Shown piece after piece: positions 10,193-21,900 of a stretch of DNA of 64,000 bases. The notes below the pieces were generated by a model. That model was not told the DNA's origin. It saw only the letters and a list, made by a program, of their open reading frames with translations, and did no database searches. Each line of letters opens with the position of its first letter. Position 1 is the first letter of the stretch. This DNA comes from Liquidambar formosana (lineage: Eukaryota; Streptophyta; Magnoliopsida; Saxifragales; Altingiaceae). A program made the translations under genes and the position numbers. Where the stretch lies: the NCBI GenBank assembly GCA_039720395.1, contig CM077832.1:34089258-34153257 (forward strand), written 5' to 3'.

Positions 10193-11410
10193 AAATGGGA
10201 TATTAAACGGGCTTAGAAACAGGCCCATACTCCATCATCTCATCCGAGAGGTCAGGACCTGAGGTCCATGGGCATTTTGAATTGGGCTCTACGCTTAGGA
10301 CCTGTGAACATAGTACAAAATTTTACGTTCTACAATTTTACTCGCATAAATTATGGGGCACCCTATGAACCTATGGAGCTTGTCCTATAATTTTTTGGTG
10401 TATATGAGAATATTTCTTAAGTGTGTAAGCATTTCAAAACCTTTTGATATCAAAAAAATATAAAAAATATAAAATGGTACCATTAGTTAAAGTTTTGTCA
10501 AAGGCATAATAATAATTTGATGACATTTTCCTCACTTATCGAGTAACTCATCTTGGGTTTAACTCAACAAGTAACATTGATACCCATTTATTGTTCTTAG
10601 GATTTTGGGGTTAAAGATAAATTCTTCCGACTGTAACAACGAATAAAAAATAAAAGCTGACAGATTTATATTTTTCTCATTTGTCTTTTCATTTCATGGT
10701 CGATGAATCTTTTTTTGACAGTTCTTGGTCGTTAGATCATCGATCACTCTGGATAAATTCATCACTTAGTTTTTGTCATCACTTGGATTTTTGGGCTCCT
10801 TATCACGATATCCAGTTGGTGAAAACATCATATCACTTGGTTTTCATTACAGGTTTTGTTATGGTAATTGGAGATTCTTCACTCAAGGATATATTTGGTA
10901 TTCACAGTACATTCTCCCAATGATGCAAGGAAAAAACTGGAAAATCAGGACCAAACTATTCCACTGATGTCATTTATCACTTTCCCCATTTGTATCAAAG
11001 ATCATTTACATTTTCAATCACCAATGAGACAGACTAAATACAGTTTTACGAAACCTTGGTAAGGTAATTAAGAGGCGCGGTTCTTCTACTTAATCATGGC
11101 CCTTGACCTGATTAAAGTCGTAAAACGCAACAAACAGGAAAGTAAAGAAAAGACCCATTGGCATGCGGCAAATGCTAGCTGTTACTACACAATCTGATGT
11201 ACTAGGACAAAATCACTTCAGTAATTGCTTTTCCTTAAACTAATCACTATCAAAGAACAACCATTGCCTGGCTGTGACACACTCAAACCTGCATAATTAG
11301 TAGGTCCTCCCACCCAATCTACTACCAAACTTCATTCATTGTCAAACAGATTAGTATGACTCTTTGTTTAAGAATTAAGCACAGAGAAGAGGGTTCAAAG
11401 AAGGGGAGGG

Positions 11411-11458
<48 letters not shown>

Positions 11459-11904
11459 GTGCCATAAATTAAGAAAGAAATGGGTTGGTGGTAACAAAAA
11501 ATATAAACATTAGTTTAGGCCTACTTGCGCACCTCTTTCTTGAAAAGTAGCATCAATCAGCTTCTTTGAAAAGGGAAAAATGAAAAAAAACTCACAAACA
11601 CCTATTAGTAAATAATTTGAGCCAAGTATCCCAACTACATTAATTATACTCAAATCATATAGTAAATGGCCCCTTCAATTCCCTTTCTAAATCTTCAATT
11701 CAATCTTGCCTCTACATATATATTCCATTTTAACCCCAAAAACATTGCCAGCGCAGCCGATAAGCCCTTCTTCTCTTTCAGCCTCCATTATTTACCCTTT
11801 TGTCAATTGTCTCAGTCTCATTTCCTTCTCCATGTCTGATCTCTCTGGCAAACAAGATGGGGGATGAGAACACAAAATTGCTTTCCAAGTTTTTGGTTCC
11901 CTGC
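10193..11904. other. Intergenic, no gene recognised
   Basis: No recognisable gene. Contains a compound (AT)n(AG)n microsatellite at about 11411-11458. The last few hundred bases are probably 3' UTR or downstream sequence of the TTL gene. Short open frames near 10681-11062 have no coding character that I recognise. Confidence 0.5.
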
Positions 11905-14900
11905 TTAAGTGGTGTAGAATTTGATTGAGCTCTCTAACAAATCATAGTTGTCTCCTGCAAAATCTTTGACCCTTTGGCCATTCTTGTATATTTTAATGGC
12001 TGGCAATGAGCTTACACCCTCGGATTTTGCTATGTAAGGGTGGTCTTCAACCTCCACCTGTAATTTGTTACAAATTTTAATAATTAATTAATAAGTGTTA
12101 GTGGAGGAAATTGTATTATTTGATTTAGTGGAACATTATGAGGCAGTGGTGCCTCCTAATGAACTAACCTTGAGGAAGTTGACTGCTGGGTATCTCTTGC
12201 AGAGTTGCTCCATAATTTGTAAAGATTGTTTGTCGCCTGGCTTGTTACAAAAAAGGACCATCGAAATACCTGTAACGGGAAAAAGAAAAAAATATATATT
12301 ATTCTTATGGTTGGAATCAAGACATGTGTTCATATATTTTTTTTTCTCAAAAAAGAAAAAAAAAAAAAAAGTATGTAAATTACCAGGTGAGGTCACCAAG
12401 TCTCTGAAACGTTGGTTGCTCGAAATGACAACCAGGCCAGCACGGCCAGCACCACCAAACTTCATGTCCTTCACGTCTTCACCTCGCTGTTTCTTGAGCT
12501 GTAACTGGGCCTCGAACAAGGCCCGGCCCACCTCCTCATCTCCTGGTGTTTCTCTTACCAAGATCTCATAATCTTGTATTGAAGCTTCCCATTTTTCCAT
12601 CTAATAACAATAACAAAAAAATTTTTGAAAAAAAAAAAAGGACATTTTTTTTTTTATGGGAAAAAGAAAAAAAAGGGGACTATGACGCACACCAAAATCT
12701 CAATGGGTGCAAGTTAGTTACCTTGGCATTGCAATCAGCTCTCCTTAGCCTCGCCTTGCTATAAGACGGACGGATATTAAGGGCTGCATTGCAGTCCTCC
12801 ACTGCTTTCTCGAAATGGCCAAGTTTGGATCGACAAGCGGCTCGGTTGCACAACAAGACCGAGTTGTATGGGTCAAGCTCAAGGCCCTCCCCGTATGCAG
12901 CACATGCCTCAGAGAATTTCGACGCCTTAAAATGCTCGTTACCATTTGATCTAGCTTGGGCCACGGCTCGAGCCCTCCTCAGCACCATATTCGCCTCCCT
13001 GTTGTTCGAGTCAAGCCTAGCTGCTCCTTGGGCTGCCGCTAAAGCATCATCTAATCTGTCAATCCATAGGATACCCATAAATAAATCATTGTTTGCCCAA
13101 CAAATTATTTGAAAGATCTAATTCGTGCACTCCATTTGTATTGAACGGCCTAGATTAATTCGTGGACAGAAATCCCAAGCACTCAGCACAACAAATTGTC
13201 GTAACACCTTCACAATTAAAAGCTGGGTATGTCCTTTTTGATGGGTTTTGCCAACTCTAATCCATGTCTATCTTTTTGGTCCCTCTTTTTCCAGCAGGAT
13301 TTTTTTCTTTTGAGTTGTTTTACAATACATGGTCAGCATAACAAACACCCTACGAATCCACAATGACCTTTTTTTAAAACTTTTCTTCACAATGCATGTG
13401 CTTTATATTGCATGGCTAAGTTTGGTGCTCCATAAAGGATTTTGATTAATTATGGATGATGCTAATGGAAAATGTAGTTTGACCGGCCCATATATTTCTG
13501 AGATTTGGATCCTCTTTACGTTGTTTTTTTTCCCTTTTTCTTTTTCTATTTTTTTGTAAGGCTTTTCATGCCCAACAAAGTTTGTTGATCCAACGACTTT
13601 TTATTTATGTATAAACTAAACGATATGGTGAAGATGAAAAGCCTACAAGATTCTGAGAAAAAACACACAGATGATCCAAATTCACATTTCTGATCTATGA
13701 TAAAATCCAATTGACGTGGCCTAATAGTATAGGTCGCAAGAAACTAACTTTTTAAAATCAAATGTGATTGAATTCTTCAAGGTATAGGCATATAGATCAT
13801 ATGGGAATAGCATTCCTCCATACAAATCTATCATGCACCATAGCTAAGTAGGAATATCAGCCATGTTGATAGGACACTACCTGCCAGCAGCCATGTCGAC
13901 CTGAGCCCGTACTAATAGCAGATTAGCGTTTCCAAGGGGACCAAAGAATTTAGTACAGGCATCGACTTCAAAGTTTGGACCTTTTGTCAATGCTGCATCT
14001 GCATCTTGGTGCCTACGCAGTTTCAAGAAGGCCTCGGCTTGCAAAGCAAACATCTTTATGGAAGAATTGAACAACCAAAACAAAAGATGGTGTAAGTATA
14101 AACCAGTGGTGCCACATAATCTTGGAGTTCTTTTTAACTTAAAAATGAACCACCTGTGGTGCCGAATCTGCACCGATGGATATAGCGTGGCCGGTCTCTT
14201 TGATGAGGGTGTTCCAATCTCGTAGCTTGCGAGCCTCGGTGCACTTGTTGAGATGGTCCTGAAGAGTTCGAGCTTTAGCCATGTCATCAGGGTCCGCTTC
14301 TGGCCCTGCATGTTTGTAGTGATATATCGCTTTTTCGGCTTCTCCTAATCTATACATGTACACAAAATATAAAGACCACACTAAGTATAAGAACTACTAT
14401 GCCAAACAAAATATCTAATAATACAAAAATGTGTCAAGAATTCAGATATTTCAAACTTTGATTTTGGGTTGAGCTTTGGTCACTCGAGATTTAGAATTCT
14501 AATTCATCTGTTTTTTTTTTTTTTTTTTGTTTTTTCCTTCCAATTCTATTCTGTTTAGAATTGGATGGTTCCAAACGGGGTTTTAAAATTAATTCATGAA
14601 GAAAACATATCCGCACCTGAGATAAAGGTTTGCCAAACGATGATGAGCTCTATGGTAATGAGGTTCAATCCGAATGGCTTCTCTGCACTCAAAAACCGCC
14701 TCAAGAAGCTGGCCCAGAGCCGTCAATGCTGCACTTCTGTTACTCCGATACGAAGCCTTATCCGGGTCAATAGAAATAGCCGCATCATACAAAGCCAAGG
14801 CTTCTGCAAATCTTCCATTCTTGTAATCTTCATTACCCATAATCTTCAACGTCTCGGGATCCATTCTCGTCGACAGAGCCCTGCATAGGGAACCTCCAGG

Positions 14901-15557
14901 AGGCTGTTCTTCATTGGGTTTCTTCACTATATTCCCCATTACACTATTTCCATATTTTCCATTAGATACTGGGTTCTCAGTAGTCTTGGGAACGTAATTA
15001 TTCGAATTCGAAATCGAATTCTCAGTTCCTGGTTGCCTCAAGTTACCCAAATGCCCAAACAGCATCACATTGCTCGAAGAAGCTCGAACGAGCGAATTAG
15101 CCCCCTTGGATCTCAGGTGATCGGCAATCATGATTTCGAGCTCGCCCGATATGCCAATTGCTTCCTTGGGTACCCTTCTACCTTGGCCACCACCATAGTT
15201 TTGGTTAGGTGGCATTTTCGCTGTTTCATCATGAGTTTTTCTATTTTGAGTTTGATGATACACAGGAGGGGTCCTTGTATGATTTGGTGAAGGTCTGGCA
15301 ATGATTCTATCAACTACTTTTGGAGAAGGTTCTGTTGATCTGGATGAGAGGTCAAGGAAGGCGGTCTCATCGGAGGTGCCTCGGCGTCTCTTTGAATTCG
15401 GTGTGGTCGGTGTTATGCCGACGACGTTGTTGCTCATCCTAGGAATTGAACCCGTAGATGTTGATCTTCTAGGCCAGAAACTACGCCGGCCGAAAACTGC
15501 ATCTAATAGGCCACAGCCCGATTTCTTCTCCGGCGAGTTGCACGCCATTTCTGCCAT
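11905..15557 (-). CDS. TTL: TPR repeat-containing thioredoxin-like protein (TTL), 704 aa, seven exons
   Basis: Exons: 14617-15557, 14154-14349, 13881-14053, 12722-13055, 12384-12600, 12169-12269, 11905-12057. All introns are GT-AG and the phases join to exactly 705 codons including the stop. Arabidopsis TTL1 is 699 aa. The product has an N-terminal disordered Ser/Pro-rich region (about 1-225) and TPR repeats starting at MDPETLKIMGNEDYKNGRFA (232 on) and continuing to about 560. A C-terminal thioredoxin fold ends in SEGVSSLPAIKIYKNGQRV. TTL proteins scaffold brassinosteroid signalling and are needed for osmotic-stress and ABA responses. As in the family, the thioredoxin fold has no CxxC: the active-site position reads LFCNKPGDKQ. 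TTL1/3/4 identity was not resolved. Confidence 0.93.
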
Positions 15558-16316
15558 GACCCTTCAAGTCTCCTCAATTTTCTTAAGGTGCAGATTTATA
15601 AACGAGGAGAATGAAATATTTCTATGCCAGTGAAGAGAAAGTCATCGGGTTGGTGAAAATGGAAAACTGAAGATGAGGAAAAATGAGGGTGGGGAATGAG
15701 AATAAAAAACCATGCATGATTTTATAATGGAAACGTACTTTAAAAGAATTAGGATTTCAAATCAAAAAACAGATTGAACACAAAATTACAATTAAAAATA
15801 AAGAGAACCCAAGTTGGGGGGGGGGGGGGAAGAATGGAAGAATTGTGTGAGAAGTGGGGGGTTGTTGCATGCCTATACCCCAGGAAGATGTGTATATGTG
15901 ATGTCACAGCCTCCTGGAGAGGCCTACCAAGAGACGAATCTCCTTGTGTTTCTCTCCTTCTCTCCTTTTGTTAGAGAGATGAAATGAGATGGCACGACAG
16001 AGAAAGAGAGCGAGAATGATGATAGAAAAATTGCCAGCATGGAGAAGAAATGTTTTTGTGAATTAGTTTTTTTGTTTTGTTTTTTTTTTTTTTTTTGTTT
16101 TTCAATTAAGTAAAAGTATGGAGATGGAAGTTTAATTGGTTCATTCCATTCTTTTGGTTACTCAAATGTTCAATGTGAGGTGGGAAAGGGAGAAGCATGA
16201 GACCCGGTCGTGGGAGAAATGAGGATCTCTAGATTTTTAGAAAGAAAAGGAGGGTACCCTTGTCATAATCCCCCTTCATTTTGGGCTTTTGGTGGGTTCT
16301 GTTCTGTTATACAATT

Positions 16317-16363
<47 letters not shown>

Positions 16364-17094
16364 TTCACGTAGGTAGGTGAGTTTGAGCATCCCACGTATG
16401 ACGTCCAGCTGTAAGTTAGATGCCCTTAGGCCCACCGAACTTTTTTCTTTCTTCTTTTTATCTTGACATGGAGGAGGGGTCCTCCATGGCTCCTCTTCTT
16501 CAAGAAATTGACTTTGTATGCCTCATTGCCTCTTTCTCTGGCCAACAAGACTTCTCCTTTAGTACCTTACAACGTTGGGACGACATGCTTCCATGACAAG
16601 CCTCCACTTTATTAACAACTTGGCTGGCTGGATAGCAATTTGCTAACACTATTAATTCTTTTCACCAAGTACGGATATATAATTAATTACTTTTTTATTT
16701 TTTGGTGAGGGGGTGGGGGAGGGTGGGTTTTGTTTCACTGAGGTATCTAAACCTATCTAAACCTTCGTGGCGATTATCTTGACCTAGAAGTTCTAGAATC
16801 AGCCTAATTTATTATATCAAGTATTATCCGAATTTACCAGGTTTACACAAATTGAATGAAAAATAAAATCATTTAATCCAACAAAATTTTCATACAACTG
16901 ATCTAATAGCAAAAGAGACATTGAATAGAGATCATTTGTTTCCTCATTTGTTCTCCTTTCATGCTTCTTTTCATTTGAGCCTCTTTTCATACCTCTCGCA
17001 TAATTCAATCACTTTAGTCTCATAAAACGTACTTTGGGATTCAGCAAACAATGGATATCTCTTCATGTGTTTTATTTCTAAAAAATTAGCTCAT
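15558..17094. other. Upstream of TTL, no gene recognised
   Basis: Includes the TTL 5' leader and promoter region. There is a G homopolymer at about 15817-15829, a T-tract at about 16080-16095 and an (AG)n microsatellite at about 16320-16360. No other gene recognised. Confidence 0.5.
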
Positions 17095-17385
17095 TTAAAT
17101 GGTTTTGTCTTTATACATTCCTTCAATGGCATGTTTCGGCCCAACATTTAATAAAAGTGAGCCACTGGTTAGGTCTAGATAATTAAACATCCAACCTATT
17201 GTCGTAACAACCCAATTACAAGAGCAGAGCTCTACCAATTGAGCTATATTTCCCTTAGCCAAGTGAAGTATGCATAAACAAGTCAAATATATGCTTCTTC
17301 TATTACACAATTGGGTCATCCTAGACTTAAACTAGAGACCTCACCCATAAAATAAATCATGGCATACAACCACCATTTAAATAAC
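17095..17385 (-). pseudogene. Nuclear plastid DNA (NUPT): trnI 3' exon, spacer, trnA-UGC 5' exon and intron start
   Basis: Read on the minus strand, GAGGTCTCTAGTTTAAGTCT followed by AGGATGACCCA corresponds to the plastid trnI-GAU 3' exon. A short spacer follows, including AGAAGAAGCAT and ACTTCACTTGGCT. Next is ATAGCTCAATTGGTAGAGCT with CTGCTCTTG, the 5' exon of plastid trnA-UGC, starting near 17250. The trnA group II intron start follows, with recognisable CCAGTGGCTCACTTTT and GGGCCGAAACATGCCA. Many C-to-T and G-to-A changes separate it from plastid sequence as I remember it, consistent with an old, methylation-decayed nuclear insertion. Neither tRNA is functional. Confidence 0.85.
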
Positions 17386-18950
17386 TTAATTAAATCCATA
17401 TTAATCAAATGGCTAAGGTTGTTCAATAGAGTTGATTTTTTTTAGCATATAGTGTATGTAAGACCTATTATCTATGGGTTTTAAAAATTTTTTAATCATT
17501 AATTATGGAACATGGAATAAGCATGATCAAGAAGGAGAATCTCCATTCACAGCAATTAAATGGCAAGTCCATTTCTATTTTTTCCCTTTATTATTATTTA
17601 GGAGGTGAGGCGTGAAGGGATTAATTCTACCACCGAAGCTTGTAAGCAGAGTTGTTGAAGCCCGGCCATCCAAACAAATTTTTAGGATTCTAGTCTTCTT
17701 ACTAGGTAGGCTGAGACAATATGAATTGCTTATCAAAAAAAGGGTAGGGTGAGACAAACCTGAACCCGAAGTTTACATCTTTGTGTCTAGCCCACATGTG
17801 GGGACTCTCACACAGCTGCGGCCCTCTCCCCTCAACGTTTTTTTTTAGTGAAAAAAAAATTAAAAAGGGATCAATGCCTATACTTCAACCTACTAAGAAC
17901 TTTTACTAGTGAGTAGCCCAGTCGGGAAAAAGTTAACACAAACCAACAATGATAAGGAAGCCTAGAAAGGAATTCATAGGCAGCCCCTACCTAGTCTAAG
18001 TTCCAGTTTGGTGGTAAACAATCATGGCCTGTCATGATTCATGACAGGGTTTGGCCACTCACCAGATAGTAAATCACCTTGGCAACTTGCCATTTTGCCT
18101 TTTCACTTTATATGTATTTTATATTTTATAATATATATATATATATAGGGATTTGGGAGAGTGGGGGCAGTGACCGCTAGGTGACTGGGTGGCCTCTTGC
18201 TCCCGACCCAGACTAGGATTCTCCTGCACCAATAAGCAAAGCAACAAGGCTTTAGTTTCTATGGACTTGAGCTTGGTTATATTATTGGCTGTGGAAAAGG
18301 TGCGATGTAGGAGGGCCAGCTGGTGCCAAAAGAGACACACATGCTTGCTTTCCACGTAGAGTGGAACATTACTCACGTGATCCAAAGCCATTTACTAGCA
18401 TTCTAACACCCGTGGAACAATAGGAACTGGATTCTTAAATTTTTCTTTATTTGCTGCACAAAAAGTAGGGCATTCATCTGTGACATTCAAATGTTTGAAG
18501 GACGCTACTCACTAACTCAGGCAGCTTCAAGTTATTCAGCTTATATAAATGACCATGCAGAGTATGTTTTCCCCGCAGTGCATAAGGTTTCAAAAAATCC
18601 AGCTTCTGGTTTCAGCCTGGGCGGGAAATTAATGAACCAACCCATGCTTGATAGTGGAGAATTCGGCATGGGTTCGATAGATGTAATGGTGGTTTCCATG
18701 GGTATTGATTGATTATTTATTTTCATTAATAAATTTAAGTACAGAGATTGCCATTCAATTTTCCATTGTTCTTGTCAACTTGATTTGGGGGCTAAAACTC
18801 AATAAATTCTATCAAAGTATTGAATCGCTCTGGTGGTGTGACGTATGAATTTGAATACAATCAACTCATAAAACCCCTAATTGACATCTTTGTCTATATT
18901 GTGGCACAAAAATTGTTGTATCACAGGTCAGAGATACAAAGTTTCTTCCC
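17386..18950. other. Intergenic / HCC2 3' flank, no gene recognised
   Basis: AT-rich DNA with an (AT)n tract at about 18129-18147. Short open frames around 18119-18726 lack recognisable domains. Confidence 0.5.
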
Positions 18951-21900
18951 TTACCCTGTCGGAGATGGACAGCTTATCAATGCAGTGGAGCCTTTGTGTT
19001 GGGGTTCACTCAGTACTTTGAGTATTCCTTCTGACAGTTCCTCTGCACTGTACTCTACCCCAAAGCATCTTACGATCTCCATGTTTGAGTTCATCAAATA
19101 CCTGAGTGTTTAAATATGGATTACTAAAATCTGTTTCCTCAGCTCATCTAAAAGGGTAGAAATGAATAAATAGGCTTGGGCCTTACATGTTGTGGGAAGA
19201 CTCCACAAGATAATCATCCCCATCCTCTTCCACCTTCTTGAAAAAAACACGGTATTCCTGTGCCATCTGTCTAATAGCAGGGACAGATCCCGTTAATCCC
19301 ATTATTCTTGAGTCAAACTCTGCAGTGCTAATAAGAAAAAAGGAAAAATGGATGTAAGCTAAACCATTTGAATTTTAAAAATAAAAATAAAAATAAAGGG
19401 GAGAAGATGAACATAAGTTTTCAGCTCGGAGGGGGGGAAAGGACCTTTAAGATAAGAACGCAGTTGTGAAGGGGAATCACGCTGAGGATCAATTGTAACA
19501 AACACCGGTAGAACCTTAAGGTTCTGCTTTGACTCTTGTTCCAAGTAAAATACACAATGTCAGAGGCCATAGCAAAGAGAATAATTCAAAACATAAATAG
19601 TATTATACATTTCTGATAAAAGTTGCAAACCTAATATATCTACAGCCTTGGCTATTATTTGAAGTTGCTCTGGACCAATATCAGGAGATGAAGTATAACC
19701 AAAGTAGAGGAGAACCCATTTTCCAAGAAGGCTCCGTTCAGTAACTACTTGACACTCTGTATCAATTAGAGTGAATGGGCCACCAATTACTGGCCCCTTG
19801 ATGGTATTCCCTTGAGAGCTGTTACCCTCGCCTGATCCAGTAAAACAGAATACTTAAAATTAAGCATCCTTCATTTGAGCTGTATACAACACAAAAATTA
19901 TTGTTCTCCAGTTATTTGGATCCATGTTATGAAGTCCAGAGGTTTTTTTTTTAACAAACTTAAAAATCTATAAAGAGATTGTTAAAACTCAGTTTGAGGC
20001 TTCACAAGAAACATTTTTTTATGCCTCAAACTGAAAAGACAACCTTATACTAATTATTTATAATTTAAAAAAATAAAATGAAAAGAGAGCATGACCAAAG
20101 TACAGAACTAATCTTTTAACTTACGCCCATGTCAATAGAATATATGCGGATTAAATTGGAAGAATAATTTTAACTTAAGTCGTAAAAATGGGTGAAAATT
20201 TCTGCCTACTGTAGGCCAACCAATAACTAAGAATCAAGGACATACATATTTATAGTGTTTTAAGAAAGCAACCTCATAGAAGAATTTCTAGTTAAATGCT
20301 AATGATAACCCTATACGTCAAAATTAATTGCCAGTTCCTAGATGTTTCTCTTTAATAATGTCATCCGGTTCATGTGTGGGAGTGATTCTAAAAGAAAGCA
20401 GGTACCAACTGCTGATTGTGCTAAGTTGGATGGGCACAGTTTTTAGGTTAAAGAAAGCAATTCATATTGACCATTGAGGTTAATCCTTGGAATACAATAC
20501 TTGAAATAGTATACCAAAAACCATATTTATGGCCATCATAAGTTATTCCTCCTTGAAGACGTCTCAAAAACATCCTTGATTTTTACAACAGAAAATATAT
20601 TAATGAGAAACAATTATTTTGTCTCATAAAATATCTTCCTGTACCTGCATACACTACTTTTCTAGCTACAATTTTTTTTTTTTTTTTTTTTTTTAAAAAA
20701 ATTTACACCTTGCTCCCTTCAAGTGTAGCCTGTTTTCACTTTTCCACCCTATAGTTTAAAATTATACAAATGACTCACTATATTTTTTTTCCCACTTCCA
20801 CTTTTCTCCCTTCCGTGAAAGTCATGACAGAAAATTGGATGGAAAAGTGTCACGTGACATCTTAAAGGCATTTGATTGACCAAAATGCCCTTTTTTGCCC
20901 TTACCCTCATGTGATTTTCATGTGACATGTGTTTGCATATGTGAGAGAGAGAGAGAGAGAGAGAATCATCACTTAATCTGACCTCATCACAACTCCTCAT
21001 CTCAGTAAACAACCTGAACCATCCTCTACAATCCCATTATGACCATAAGCACTAATCCCCCCATTTTGTTAGGGCATTACGTCAAACGAATAACTTGCAA
21101 TAAATAATTCATCACACAATACATAGAATGAGATGATATTGTCGATAAGATAAACAGGTTCATCTGAATTTGAGCCCATGGTAATAGTGAGTGTGTGGAG
21201 AGAAATTCTTGTGATGAGAGATCGAATCCTTTAGCATACTTGAAGTTCTAATAGAATGTGGTAATAGGCTAACAGCCCACACAACCTTCTTGAGCATGCT
21301 TGAAATTTTTACCAATCATGGTAACAGGCTGACCCACCCCAACCTCCAAACTTCTACAAACAAGATCTCTATGCATATATATAGAGAGAGATGGGCTACA
21401 CATAGGGAGATGGGTCACATGGAAACTGGAAAAAAATTGATAGGTATTGAGGAAATATTGATAAACTCGATGTTATTAGTTTCCATGTTGTTAGAACCTC
21501 ATTATAAGTTGAAGTATGTAAGCTTTAGTCCACCTATGAAGGTTGAAGAATTGACTAGAAGAGTAAGGGAAACAATGAATCGAATTTCCGCATTATCAAT
21601 TTCTTGACTCAACTTCAAGTGCTCCTTCAACTAATTGCACTCAAAATTTAAATGGAAGTTGATAAACCAACGAGGGAAGTTCATGTGCAAATAAAATCTC
21701 TCCAAAATGAGTTTCTAAGGAACTTGAAGAAGAAGAAAGTGCAGATAGCAAATCAAAAGTAAATAGATACCTGGAAAAAGCATTGACAAACAAGACTCAA
21801 AGTTTAAAATTTTGAATTGGTGACAAGGAATTCTAAAAAGGTATTGCTTACTCCCTACGAAGACATGAGATGTGTTATCTATTTATGTTTCCACTGATGC

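Noticed and set aside
10681..11062. Three overlapping plus-strand frames of 64-80 codons
   Set aside because: No recognisable domain, no splice structure, and mutually overlapping frames; not called as genes.
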